From positions 25,903 to 89,902 of the forward strand of contig JHWU01000016.1 in the NCBI GenBank assembly GCA_000622025.1: a DNA stretch of 64,000 nucleotides, given 5' to 3'. The notes beneath the pieces are model-generated. The model saw nothing but the letters and a program-made list of their open reading frames with translations. It searched no databases and had not been told where the DNA came from. Source of the DNA: Lachnospiraceae bacterium AD3010 (GTDB taxonomy: Bacteria; Bacillota; Clostridia; Lachnospirales; Lachnospiraceae). Made by a program: the position numbers and the translations under genes. Below, piece by piece: positions 15,532-24,487 of this stretch (position 1 is its first letter; each line of letters starts with the position of its first letter).

Positions 15532-17955
15532 TCAGGCATCATGCTCGCCATCTCCGCCATCATCTCCGGGGGCCTCATCCTCCGGCCGGTATTCGTTACC
15601 GCCTGCGGGATTTATGGGCTGCAGCGTATAGGGATCCAGTACCTCTCCTGTTGCGGGATCCAGGGGATAGCCGGTTGCCGGATCGTACTGTATAACATTA
15701 TCTACTATGGGATTTCCCGCGCTGTCCCTCTCCGGCTCGGTCTCGGCTTCCTCTTCACCATTCTCAGGGACAGCTCCCTCCTCGGGGATCACGATCACGT
15801 TCTCTCCGTCTTCCCCGGTATTTTCTCCCTCTTCATTTTCCGAAGCTTCCTCTCCGGGGATCATATTCTCCGATAAACCGAAGAAGGAGCTGTTTTCATA
15901 GAATTCATCCTGCTTCTCCCTAAGCTCCTCCGCTTCTTCCTCGGAAATCGGCTCCGTGGGGAAGATATTAAGGTATGGCAGGACCTCGGTCATTATATCC
16001 CTGTTCAGTCTGGTCGCAAGCCTTGTGGACTCCGACTGGATCTCGGTATTGGGAGTATCTATAACGACATAACAGAGAACCTCCGGATCCTCCGCAGGCA
16101 CATATCCGATAAAGGAAATAAGATAATCATTCTTCGTTCTCGGGGCTTTTTCGGCTGTTCCCGTCTTTCCTCCCTCGGTATATCCGGCAGGTCTCGCTGA
16201 CCATCCCGTACACTCGTGAGGATCGCTCATAACCACCGTTCTAAGGTAATCGCGCATTTTCGCACTTACGCTTTCACTTATAACCTGCTTAAAGATCCTG
16301 GGACTTTTTTCTTCCACGACCGCCCCTTCTGCATTCCTTATCTCCGAAACCACCCGGGGCTGATAGTAATATCCGCCGTTTATAAGTGCGGAGAAGCCTG
16401 CGGCGAGCTGTATCATTGTCACGTTGAAGCCCTGTCCGAAGGAGGCTACCGCAAGATCCGTAAGTCCCATGCTCTCATCAAAGGTAAGGTCACTGGCATT
16501 GGTTTCTCCCGAAAGATCGATATTTGTCTTGTAGCCGAAATTAAAGGTGCGGTTATACCTTAACCACTGCTCCTTTCCCGTTGCAAAGGCAATATCCATA
16601 AGTGCCACGTTGCAGGACTTTGCTATGCTCTGCTGTACGGTGAGAAGACCGTCTCCAAGCCTGTTATGGCAGTGGATCTGAAAGCCTCCAACCTCCAGAT
16701 AGCCGTTGCACTGATAGCTTTCATTTCCTGTGATCTTTCCGGAATCCAGGGCGCCTGCAACCGTGAACGGCTTCATAACACTTCCCGGTTCATATGAGTC
16801 TGATATGCAGAAGTTTCTCCATATCTTGTTTCTGGCAGCTGTAAGGGGATCCTCCGGCTTCTTTACTTCGTCAGATGAAACGCTTGCTTCTCCGTTCTCA
16901 CTTTCATCAGGAAGCTCTTCCTCTTCTCCTTCTTCCTTAATATCAAAGATCTCATTTGAGGACAGCCCCTCCGGTATGAACTGGGTCAGATCCACCCCTT
17001 CCATATTCATCGGATCATTCAGATCAAAGGATGGATACCCGGCCATAGCGTATATCTCGCCGTTATTCGGGTTCATCACGATAACCCCGATATTTTCGGC
17101 TGCAGCCCCCATCCTGTATTCGTCCTTATGGGTGGTCATAAACTTTGCGATATGCTTTTCCACTATGGACTGGATATTGCTGTCAATGGTGGAAACTATG
17201 GTATAACCGTCCACCGCAGGCTTTATGGACTCCTCCATAACATAGTCCTCGTTCATAAAGCCGTACTCCCTGCCGTCCGTTCCGTTCAGCACATCATTAT
17301 AGTATTCCTCCAGACCGAAGAAACCTGTATTTCCACCCTGTACAAAGCCTATGACGTCGCAGGCAAGGCTGTTTCCCGGATATTTTCTTTCATAATCCTC
17401 TTCGAACCATACCCCGTTAAGCATCTCCCTTTCTGCCTCATCTTTGGATACGGAACTGTCCGTTTCCATTCCCTCCTTCTGAAGCTCCTTAAAGGGCTCT
17501 ATCTCGTTAAAATCAAGATGCTTTGCAAAAACCTTGTATCTGCTTGCGGGGTTTTTATTGATGTATTCCCGGATCTCTCCGGTATCCACCTCGGGGAAAC
17601 AGCGCTTTATCGCCGTCATGGTGGGCTCGATATGCTTTCCCTCTTCACTAAGCACCATTTTGGCGTCTATCACCAGGTTATATACCTTTTCCGAATAGGC
17701 GAGCTTACTCCCCTTTCTGTCCAGGATATCCCCTCTCTTAAAGGGCAGCACCCTGGAGGACGCTGCCTGCTGGCGCATAACCTGCCTTTTATAGTCAGCA
17801 CCCTTATCCCTGTTTATAAGGAAAAGCCTGTAAGACAACGCAACAAAAGCCAGCAGTACCAGAAGAAAAAGTACCACCAGCTTTCGCTGCATTTTTCCGT
17901 CAAATCCCGCAGGATCGCTTTCTCTGTTTGTTTTTCGTTTATTTTTTAAGGACAT
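15532..17955 (-). CDS. class B penicillin-binding protein (FtsI/SpoVD type)
   Basis: 807 residues. One N-terminal membrane anchor (LVVLFLLVLLAFVALSYRLFLI, about 26-47) is followed by the PBP dimerisation domain and a transpeptidase domain with all three motifs: SVMK (in YEPGSVMKPFT), SCN (in AKSCNVALMD) and KTG (in GGKTGTAEK). It cross-links septal peptidoglycan together with FtsW. There is an acidic Glu-rich insertion before the SxxK motif. The last 150 residues form a low-complexity acidic tail with a partly repeated DPATG motif instead of PASTA domains. The start overlaps ftsL by 17 bases. ftsI or spoVD are both possible; its place in the dcw cluster suits FtsI. Confidence 0.92.
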   Translation of the reverse strand: MSLKNKRKTNRESDPAGFDGKMQRKLVVLFLLVLLAFVALSYRLFLINRDKGADYKRQVMRQQAASSRVLPFKRGDILDRKGSKLAYSEKVYNLVIDAKMVLSEEGKHIEPTMTAIKRCFPEVDTGEIREYINKNPASRYKVFAKHLDFNEIEPFKELQKEGMETDSSVSKDEAEREMLNGVWFEEDYERKYPGNSLACDVIGFVQGGNTGFFGLEEYYNDVLNGTDGREYGFMNEDYVMEESIKPAVDGYTIVSTIDSNIQSIVEKHIAKFMTTHKDEYRMGAAAENIGVIVMNPNNGEIYAMAGYPSFDLNDPMNMEGVDLTQFIPEGLSSNEIFDIKEEGEEEELPDESENGEASVSSDEVKKPEDPLTAARNKIWRNFCISDSYEPGSVMKPFTVAGALDSGKITGNESYQCNGYLEVGGFQIHCHNRLGDGLLTVQQSIAKSCNVALMDIAFATGKEQWLRYNRTFNFGYKTNIDLSGETNASDLTFDESMGLTDLAVASFGQGFNVTMIQLAAGFSALINGGYYYQPRVVSEIRNAEGAVVEEKSPRIFKQVISESVSAKMRDYLRTVVMSDPHECTGWSARPAGYTEGGKTGTAEKAPRTKNDYLISFIGYVPAEDPEVLCYVVIDTPNTEIQSESTRLATRLNRDIMTEVLPYLNIFPTEPISEEEAEELREKQDEFYENSSFFGLSENMIPGEEASENEEGENTGEDGENVIVIPEEGAVPENGEEEAETEPERDSAGNPIVDNVIQYDPATGYPLDPATGEVLDPYTLQPINPAGGNEYRPEDEAPGDDGGDGEHDA

Positions 17956-18451
17956 CCTGTTTTATTTCTTCGGGGATCTTCTCATACTGCCTCACATAAT
18001 CATCACTTTCAAGTGAAACATGAACCACCTGGCTTTCGTCGGGATATTTCATGTGAAGGTCAGTCATTGCCACCCTCTTTATCTCCTCCATATCTATGGC
18101 TCCGGTTATGCGTTCATACTCCTCGTCATTAGCCTCCTTTAAGCGGCTGAGCGTACTCTCCAGCCCCGAAACCCTCTTCTGGGATGCCGTTATATCCGAG
18201 TGGATCCTTACATAACCTATGCAAACGAAGGCTGTAACGGCCAGTGCGATAAAAAAGAAAAGATAGTAGCCCAGAGAAACCTGGGGAAGGATAAGAAGAT
18301 CCGTATGATGTCCCTTCTCGACCGCAATCTTCGGCCTCTTCTCTCCGAATCTGGGCTCGATGGTCCTTACGGTATTTCCGTCAATATAAATACTGTTATT
18401 TGACCTTCCGAAAACGGAGGCTCTGGCTCTTTTAACTACTCTCCTGGCCAT
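17939..18451 (-). CDS. ftsL: FtsL-like divisome protein
   Basis: 170 residues. A basic, cytoplasmic 75-residue start precedes one membrane segment (YYLFFFIALAVTAFVCIGYV, about 80-99). A coiled-coil stretch rich in heptads follows (ITASQKRVSGLESTLSRLKEAND). Such small bitopic coiled-coil proteins between rsmH and the class B PBP are FtsL (or DivIC-like) and stabilise the FtsQLB complex. The family is poorly conserved, so position and topology carry the call. Confidence 0.8.
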   Translation of the reverse strand: MARRVVKRARASVFGRSNNSIYIDGNTVRTIEPRFGEKRPKIAVEKGHHTDLLILPQVSLGYYLFFFIALAVTAFVCIGYVRIHSDITASQKRVSGLESTLSRLKEANDEEYERITGAIDMEEIKRVAMTDLHMKYPDESQVVHVSLESDDYVRQYEKIPEEIKQDVLKK

Positions 18452-18472
18452 ATTTTCTCTCCCTCCGGGGCT

Positions 18473-19420
18473 TTATCCCGAACCCTTTTCAAAAACCCTG
18501 AGCTTCGCACTTTTTGACCTGGGATTTCTCTCCATTTCCTCCCGGGTCGGAACTATGGGTTTCTTCGTTACTACTCTCCCTTTTGACGCCCTGCCGCATA
18601 CACACACCGGAAAATCCGGGGGACAGATGCAGGGCGACTCATTTCTCTTAAATGTCTGCTTGACTATCCTGTCTTCCAGCGAGTGGAAGGTTATCACGCT
18701 TATCCTTCCTCCGCTGTTTAATAGATCTATCATTGTGTCCAGGGTATTGCTTAATACCGAAAGCTCCTGATTTACCTCTATCCTTATGGCCTGAAAGGTT
18801 CTTTTTGCCGGATGTCCTCCGGTCTTCTTCAGCTTAAAGGGGATCGAGGCTTCGACTATGTCCCTCAGCTCAAAGGTTGTTCTTAGCGGCGAATCTTCCC
18901 TTTTTCTTACGATATTTTTTGCAATGTTCTTTGCAAATCTGTCTTCGCCGTAATCCCTGATTATCCTGAACAGCTCTTCTTCACTATATCCGTTCACCAC
19001 ATCATATGCGGAAACGGGATTTCTCCTGTCCATTCTCATATCGAGGGGGGCATCATCCATGTAGGAGAAGCCGCGTCCTGCTTCATCCAACTGATAGGAT
19101 GAAACCCCCAGGTCAAGGAGGATACCATCTGCTTTGTTTATTCCGAAATCTCTTAATACCTGAGCGATCTCGCTATAATTACTGTGTACGATGGTGAGGA
19201 GGCGGGAGAATTGTTTGAGCCTGTCCGTAGCAGCTGCCACTGCTGCCTCATCCTGGTCAAATCCGATAAGCTTTGCGCCCTTGTCGGGCCTGAGGAGTTT
19301 TGCTATCTGAAAGGAGTGTCCGCCTCCTCCTATCGTACAATCAATATATATGCCATCTTCTTTTACTCTGAGACTGTCAACCGTCTCCTGAAGAAGGACC
19401 GAAGTATGTGAGAATTCCAT
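18473..19420 (-). CDS. rsmH: 16S rRNA (cytosine-1402-N4)-methyltransferase
   Basis: 315 residues. SAM-binding [13 protein letters not shown] (about 28-40), the [22 protein letters not shown] block and the C-terminal [15 protein letters not shown] and [14 protein letters not shown] are diagnostic of RsmH (MraW), which methylates the ribosomal decoding site. [14 protein letters not shown] insert with four Cys near residue 270 is common in Firmicutes. One base separates it from mraZ. Confidence 0.97.
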   Translation of the reverse strand: MEFSHTSVLLQETVDSLRVKEDGIYIDCTIGGGGHSFQIAKLLRPDKGAKLIGFDQDEAAVAAATDRLKQFSRLLTIVHSNYSEIAQVLRDFGINKADGILLDLGVSSYQLDEAGRGFSYMDDAPLDMRMDRRNPVSAYDVVNGYSEEELFRIIRDYGEDRFAKNIAKNIVRKREDSPLRTTFELRDIVEASIPFKLKKTGGHPAKRTFQAIRIEVNQELSVLSNTLDTMIDLLNSGGRISVITFHSLEDRIVKQTFKRNESPCICPPDFPVCVCGRASKGRVVTKKPIVPTREEMERNPRSKSAKLRVFEKGSG

Positions 19421-19421
19421 A

Positions 19422-19850
19422 TCAGAGACTGAAGCCGAGTCCGCTTAAGCTTTCCGCTATCTCATCTATATTGTCCGGAGCTGACTCGTTCCACCTTTCA
19501 CTGTCCCAGATCTCCACGTTGGATCCGGTTCCTATGAGTGACACGTTCTTCTTTAATCCCGCATGCTCCCTTAATTCTACCGGGATAAGGATCCGCCCCT
19601 GTTTATCCACCTCGGCGATCACTGCTCCGCCGTTAAAGAATCTCTTTATCTCTCTGGTGTTCTTATTGAACTGGGGAAGCTCCTTAAGCTTCTCCTGAAT
19701 CTTTTCCCAGGCAGCGAGGTCATTAGCCTGAAGACAGCCATCAAAGCCTTTGGACACTACAAACCTGTCCCCCAGCTCCTCACGGAATCTGGCGGGAATG
19801 ATGAGCCTTCCTTTGGCGTCTATGGTATGGCTGTATTCCCCCATGAACAT
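19422..19850 (-). CDS. mraZ: transcriptional regulator MraZ
   Basis: 142 residues with two SpoVT/AbrB-like half-domains, each with the DxxGR signature: [22 protein letters not shown] at the start and [18 protein letters not shown] at about residue 80. MraZ binds repeats upstream of its own operon and represses the dcw cluster. The matching repeats are present at 19873-19907. It is the first gene of the leftward cluster. Confidence 0.97.
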   Translation of the reverse strand: MFMGEYSHTIDAKGRLIIPARFREELGDRFVVSKGFDGCLQANDLAAWEKIQEKLKELPQFNKNTREIKRFFNGGAVIAEVDKQGRILIPVELREHAGLKKNVSLIGTGSNVEIWDSERWNESAPDNIDEIAESLSGLGFSL

Positions 19851-19872
19851 CTGCTTTTACCCCGGTGAGGAT

Positions 19873-19907
19873 CCACCTTTTACCACTTCGTGACACTTTC
19901 TACCACT
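19873..19907 (-). promoter_or_regulatory. MraZ operator: four 10-bp-spaced boxes
   Basis: On the minus strand AGTGG, AGTGT, AGTGG and GGTGG recur exactly every ten bases (plus-strand starts 19903, 19893, 19883, 19873). Evenly spaced G-rich boxes of this kind are the known MraZ target. They sit between the promoter and the mraZ ribosome site, covering the transcript start region. Confidence 0.8.
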
Positions 19908-19916
19908 TCTGCCCAT

Positions 19917-19945
19917 ATATTAATCTAATTTTGGGAATATATCAA
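19917..19945 (-). promoter_or_regulatory. dcw cluster promoter (mraZ)
   Basis: Minus strand TTGATA (19940-19945), 17 bases, TAATAT (19917-19922), about 70 bases ahead of the mraZ ATG and directly upstream of the MraZ boxes. Confidence 0.7.
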
Positions 19946-19970
19946 CAGAATTTTTGTTATTATTGCAACA

Positions 19971-19992
19971 AAAAAGCGCCCGATTAAGGCGC
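19971..19992 (-). terminator. terminator downstream of purL
   Basis: GCGCC (19976-19980) and GGCGC (19988-19992) form a short stem that, read leftward, is followed by TTTTTTG. It lies about 225 bases beyond the purL stop, after the repeat array. The rest of the 19,993-20,127 stretch holds nothing I can identify. Confidence 0.65.
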
Positions 19993-20127
19993 ATTTTCGT
20001 GAAACAGTCCATATATGGTTACGATTCTCCGGGGCTACCACTATATATTGTGTCATTTCCCCTTTATTGCATTATTGTATTTTTCTGCGAACAATTTGTG
20101 CAGACACCCGGATGTTTGTATTTCATA

Positions 20128-20218
20128 AGCGCTTCCTGTCATCCTGAGCGCTTCCTGTCATCCTGAGCGCTTCCTGTCATCCTGAGCGAAGCGAAGGATC
20201 TTCGAAGCGAAGGATCTT
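20128..20218. repeat. dispersed repeat array touching the purL stop
   Basis: Three perfect 19-bp tandem units AGCGCTTCCTGTCATCCTG (20128-20184) lead into AGCGAAGCGAAGGATCTTCG and a second GAAGCGAAGGATCTT. The final TT forms part of the purL stop codon (TAA on the minus strand, 20217-20219), so the repeat entered or grew exactly at the gene end. Confidence 0.85.
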
Positions 20219-23200
20219 ACCTGAAATATCCCACCCCTGCTTCAAAGATCTTCAGATCCTGTTCTCCGTAAATATTTATATTGACTCCTTCTCCCCTTCT
20301 CTCCACATGGCACATCTTTCCGAGGATCCGGCCCGTGGGATCGGTGATGCCCTCAACTGAGCGGAAGGATCCGTTTATATTCCAGCTTTCATCCATTGAA
20401 ACCTTCCCCTCCGGATCGGAGTACTGCAGGGCGATCTGTCCGTTATCAAAAAGCTTCTTTAACCATTCATCGGAGGCAACAAACCTTCCCTCCCCGTGGG
20501 ATGCGGGACTTACATAGCAGTGGCCCGGCTTTGCAAGGGCAAGCCAGGGGGACTTATTTGAAACGACCTTTGTATAGGCCATCCTGCTTATATGCCTGTT
20601 AATGGTATTATAGGTCAGTGTGGGAGAATCCTCGGTCTGGGCATCGATTATCCTTCCGTAGGGAACAAGCCCAAGCTTTATAAGAGCCTGGAAGCCGTTA
20701 CAGATGCCGAGTATAAGACCGTCCCTGTCAAGAAGAGCGTCAACGGCGCTTCTTATATCCTCATTTCTGAAGGCTGTGGCAAAGAACTTTGCACTGCCGT
20801 CAGGCTCGTCGCCTGCCGAGAAGCCCCCGGGGAACATAATTATCTCAGAGCTGTCTATGGCTTTCTTAAATGAAGCGACCGACTCCCTTATATCCTTTTC
20901 GCTCAGATTGGAGAAGATTCTTATTTCCGTTTCCGCACCGGCTCTTTCAAAAGCCCTCATGCTGTCATATTCACAGTTGGTTCCCGGAAATACAGGGATA
21001 AATACCTTCGGCTTCTTACACTTATTTGAAGAAATATATGCTTTCTTTGTAAGGAATACCGGGGACTCTGTCTCCTCTCCCCCTTCCTTACTCTTAATCG
21101 GGAATATCTTTGAAAGAGTACCTTCATAGGCGGCCAGTGCTTCCTTTAACTCTATTCTCATATCACCATGGATAAGGAAGGGTTCAGGACTCACTTCACC
21201 GATAAGTTTATAGGGAACCTTCAGGGAATCGAGCAGTTTCAGGGAGCTTACCTCCGCTATGATATTCCCGCTCTCCGCGAGGAACAGCTCCTCTTTTAAG
21301 ATCCTGTCACTTATTTTGACTCCAAGCATATTGCCGAATGCCATTTTCGAAAGAGCAGGGGCGATACCGTACTCATCGAGAGCATAGGCAGATCTTATGA
21401 TCCCTGCCTTTTCAGCCTTACGGATCCCTTCATATAGCTTTATTACCCTGTCATACTTCGGGAGCTCATATTCATCCGTTTCGATCGTGAACTTTACAAG
21501 GGCATTCCCGGCTTCCTTTAATTCCGGTGTAATGACTTCATCTGTTTTCCCTGTATCCACCGCAAAGGATACGAGGGTCGGAGGAACATCTATATCCTCA
21601 AAGGTTCCGGACATGGAATCCTTTCCGCCTATACTCGGCAGTCCGTAGCCAAGCTGTGCGTCAAAGGCCCCGAGGAGCGCTGTAAAAGGCTGGCTCCAGC
21701 GGCTCTTTTCCTTTGTCATCCTCTTAAAGTATTCCTGGAAGGTGAATCTGATCTTATTCATATCACCTCCTGACGCCACTATCTTTGCAACAGAGGCTGT
21801 TACCGCATATACAGCACCGTGATAGGGACTCCAGGAGGAAAGATAGGGGTCAAAGCCGTAGCTCATCATGGTCACAGTATCCGTGGAACCGTGAAGTACC
21901 GGAAGAATGGCGGTCATGGTCTGTATGGGAGTCTTCTGGTACTTACCCCCGAAGGGCATGGTTACCGTGGCTGCTCCTATTGAGGAATCAAATCTCTCGG
22001 AAAGCCCCTGCCTGGAGCACTGGTTCAGGGAAGATATACTGTCGATCCAGGCCTTTTTCTCATTATCTATACGGATCTCTTCCCTCATATAGTTATTCTT
22101 TTCATCGGGAAGCTCTACCTCTACGGAAGCTTCCTGTCTCGCTCCGTTTGTATCGAGAAACTCCCTCTTGATATCAACGATCTTCCTGCCCCTCCAGTGC
22201 ATAACAAGCCTCGGAGATTCGGTGACAACAGCAACCGGCGTAGCCTCGAGGTTTTCCTCCGCAGCATAAAAAAGGAAGATATCTCTGTCCTTTTTGTCCA
22301 CAACAACTGCCATTCTCTCCTGGGACTCGGAAATCGCAAGCTCTGTACCATCAAGTCCCGCATACTTTTTCGGCACTTTGTCGAGATCGATATCAAGTCC
22401 TTCAGCAAGCTCTCCTATGGCAACGGAAACACCCCCCGCGCCGAAGTCATTGCAGACCTTTATAAGCTTAGATACCTCAGGGCGCCTGAAAAGCCTCTGA
22501 AGCTTTCTCTCCGTCGGGGCATTTCCCTTCTGCACCTCGGCACCGCAGCTATTTAGGGACTTTTCCGTGTGCACCTTCGAGGAGCCTGTAGCACCTCCGA
22601 TACCGTCACGCCCCGTCCTGCCTCCGAGCAGAATGACTATATCTCCGGGGGAAGCGTCTTCCCTTAGAACATTTTTTTCCGGAACCGCAGCTATCACTGC
22701 TCCGATCTCCATCCTCTTTGCCACATAGCCCGGATGATAGATCTCGTCCACAAGCCCCGTAGCGAGTCCGATCTGGTTCCCGTATGAGGAATATCCGGCT
22801 GCAGCCTCCCTGACCAGCTTCTTCTGCGGAAGCTTGCCCTTCAGTGTTTCCGATACGGGAACCCTGGGATCAGCAGCACCGGTGACCCTCATTGCCTGAT
22901 ATACATAGGAACGCCCGGAAAGCGGATCCCTTATTGCACCTCCGAGACAGGTGGCAGCCCCGCCGAAGGGCTCTATCTCTGTGGGATGATTATGGGTCTC
23001 GTTCTTAAACATAACGAGCCAGTTTTCCTTATATTCCTGCCCCTTTTCGTCCTTTAATTCAACAGGGACCACTATTGAGCAGGCATTTATCTCATTTGAC
23101 TTTTCCTCATCCTCAAGCTTGCCGCATTTTTTCAAAGCCCGCGCACCCATGGTGGCGATATCCATAAGGCAGATATACTTCTTTCCGCCCTTTTCCGAGG

Positions 23201-23996
23201 CATTCTTCCCGTAGACCTTAGCGCGCTTCTCCTTATATTTTTCCCAGGCCCTTTTTATGGGAGCAGCATAATATCCCTCCGGGATAGTTACATCCTTTAG
23301 CTCCGTTAAAAAAGTGGTGTGGCGGCAGTGATCCGACCAGTATGTGTCGAGAACCCTGATCTCAGTCACATAGGGATCTCTTTTTTCATCATTCTTAAAG
23401 TAATTCCTGATATGCTTAAAGTCACTGAAGGTCATAGCGAGAGAAAGGGAATCATAGAGCTTCTTTAAGGACATATCACTCATACTCTTAAAGCCCCGGA
23501 AAACCTTTACATCTTCGGGCTCCGGATAATCCTGCTTTAATGTCACAGGCTTTTTCCCGTCTGCCAGGCGTGAATCCACGGGATTCATCACGTAGTCCTT
23601 AACAAGCTGAAGCTCCTCGTCGCTCTTTATTCCTGAAAGGATGAAGACCTCCGCCGTCCTTACTATGGGATCCTCACTCCCCCTTAAAAACCTTATGCAC
23701 TGTTCGGCGGAATCCGCTCTCTGGTCAAACTGCCCCGGAAGAGCCTCTACCGCAAATACCCTGTCATTTTTATCACATTCAAAAAACTCCTCGCGGATAG
23801 TATCCACGGGAGGTTCCGAAAAAACGCTCTTTACTGCTTTTTTATACACATCGGGGCTTATGTTCTCCACATCATAGCGGATAAGATACCTGACATGTAC
23901 ATCCTTAAGCCCCAGAAACTCATTGAGCTCATGCTCAAGCTCCGCTGCATGCACCGCATACGCTTCCTTCTTTTCCACAAATACCCGTCTTACCAT
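20217..23996 (-). CDS. purL: phosphoribosylformylglycinamidine synthase (large, single-chain)
   Basis: 1,259 residues, the fused type found in proteobacteria and many Clostridia. It converts FGAR to FGAM with glutamine in purine synthesis. Ahead of the glutaminase are HTEKSLNSCGAEVQKGNA, KNETHNHPTEIEPFGGAA and ITSxGxK-like PSIGGKDSMSGTFEDI (about residues 330-800), the ATP and FGAR sites. The C-terminal class I glutaminase starts near PVFPGTNCEYDS, with the Cys nucleophile in GICNGFQALIKLG and the His-Glu pair region at ASHGEGRF. It appears intact. It stands downstream of two hypothetical genes with a gap of only 19 bases, not in a pur operon. Confidence 0.97.
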   Translation of the reverse strand: MVRRVFVEKKEAYAVHAAELEHELNEFLGLKDVHVRYLIRYDVENISPDVYKKAVKSVFSEPPVDTIREEFFECDKNDRVFAVEALPGQFDQRADSAEQCIRFLRGSEDPIVRTAEVFILSGIKSDEELQLVKDYVMNPVDSRLADGKKPVTLKQDYPEPEDVKVFRGFKSMSDMSLKKLYDSLSLAMTFSDFKHIRNYFKNDEKRDPYVTEIRVLDTYWSDHCRHTTFLTELKDVTIPEGYYAAPIKRAWEKYKEKRAKVYGKNASEKGGKKYICLMDIATMGARALKKCGKLEDEEKSNEINACSIVVPVELKDEKGQEYKENWLVMFKNETHNHPTEIEPFGGAATCLGGAIRDPLSGRSYVYQAMRVTGAADPRVPVSETLKGKLPQKKLVREAAAGYSSYGNQIGLATGLVDEIYHPGYVAKRMEIGAVIAAVPEKNVLREDASPGDIVILLGGRTGRDGIGGATGSSKVHTEKSLNSCGAEVQKGNAPTERKLQRLFRRPEVSKLIKVCNDFGAGGVSVAIGELAEGLDIDLDKVPKKYAGLDGTELAISESQERMAVVVDKKDRDIFLFYAAEENLEATPVAVVTESPRLVMHWRGRKIVDIKREFLDTNGARQEASVEVELPDEKNNYMREEIRIDNEKKAWIDSISSLNQCSRQGLSERFDSSIGAATVTMPFGGKYQKTPIQTMTAILPVLHGSTDTVTMMSYGFDPYLSSWSPYHGAVYAVTASVAKIVASGGDMNKIRFTFQEYFKRMTKEKSRWSQPFTALLGAFDAQLGYGLPSIGGKDSMSGTFEDIDVPPTLVSFAVDTGKTDEVITPELKEAGNALVKFTIETDEYELPKYDRVIKLYEGIRKAEKAGIIRSAYALDEYGIAPALSKMAFGNMLGVKISDRILKEELFLAESGNIIAEVSSLKLLDSLKVPYKLIGEVSPEPFLIHGDMRIELKEALAAYEGTLSKIFPIKSKEGGEETESPVFLTKKAYISSNKCKKPKVFIPVFPGTNCEYDSMRAFERAGAETEIRIFSNLSEKDIRESVASFKKAIDSSEIIMFPGGFSAGDEPDGSAKFFATAFRNEDIRSAVDALLDRDGLILGICNGFQALIKLGLVPYGRIIDAQTEDSPTLTYNTINRHISRMAYTKVVSNKSPWLALAKPGHCYVSPASHGEGRFVASDEWLKKLFDNGQIALQYSDPEGKVSMDESWNINGSFRSVEGITDPTGRILGKMCHVERRGEGVNINIYGEQDLKIFEAGVGYFR

Positions 23997-24015
23997 TCTT
24001 TTTTCCCGTTCACCG

Positions 24016-24468
24016 TCATCCCGGCTTTTTGTAAAAGTCTATGAGTTCCTTGAATTTTGAGAGCACCCCGAGATATATTCCCTCTCTGGCGCCTTCCGAC
24101 CACGCAGGTCCCCTGTGCATCCCCTCCAGGACGTATTTTGACATAAAGCCACGGAGATCATCCACATCCCTTATAGTGCAGCTTTCTATATACTTTCTTT
24201 CATCCTCGTGGCTCCTTATCCTGTGTCTGGAATAGACATAGGGATAATTCCTGTTCATAAGCTTCATTTTTGAAGCTCTTTTCACGAAGTCAAGAAGCGT
24301 GGAGTCAAAGACCGGGAAATTCAGATTTGATTCTCCCTGGGCTCCGTCATATTTTTTTGCAAATTCATTTTTCTTATCGGAAAAATACGGGATGTACTTA
24401 AAGAGTACCTCCAGCTCCCTGCCGTATGTGGTTATGAGTCTGTCCGCCAGAGTATTTTCGGATTCCAA
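24016..24468 (-). CDS. small hypothetical protein (150 aa)
   Basis: 150 residues, soluble and highly charged. Visible blocks are YIPYFSDKKNEFAKKYDG, NLNFPVFDSTLLDFVKRA, a YPYVYSRHRIRSHEDE stretch and a C-terminal VLEGMHRGPAWSEGAREGIYLGVLSKF. The GxxWxEGxxEGI pattern is reminiscent of a DUF6508-like family, but I cannot confirm it. It sits 20 bases after the cyclic-nucleotide-binding-like gene and 19 before purL, so it is probably co-transcribed with both. Confidence 0.75.
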   Translation of the reverse strand: MESENTLADRLITTYGRELEVLFKYIPYFSDKKNEFAKKYDGAQGESNLNFPVFDSTLLDFVKRASKMKLMNRNYPYVYSRHRIRSHEDERKYIESCTIRDVDDLRGFMSKYVLEGMHRGPAWSEGAREGIYLGVLSKFKELIDFYKKPG

Positions 24469-24487
24469 AACGATCCTCCTTGCCTTT

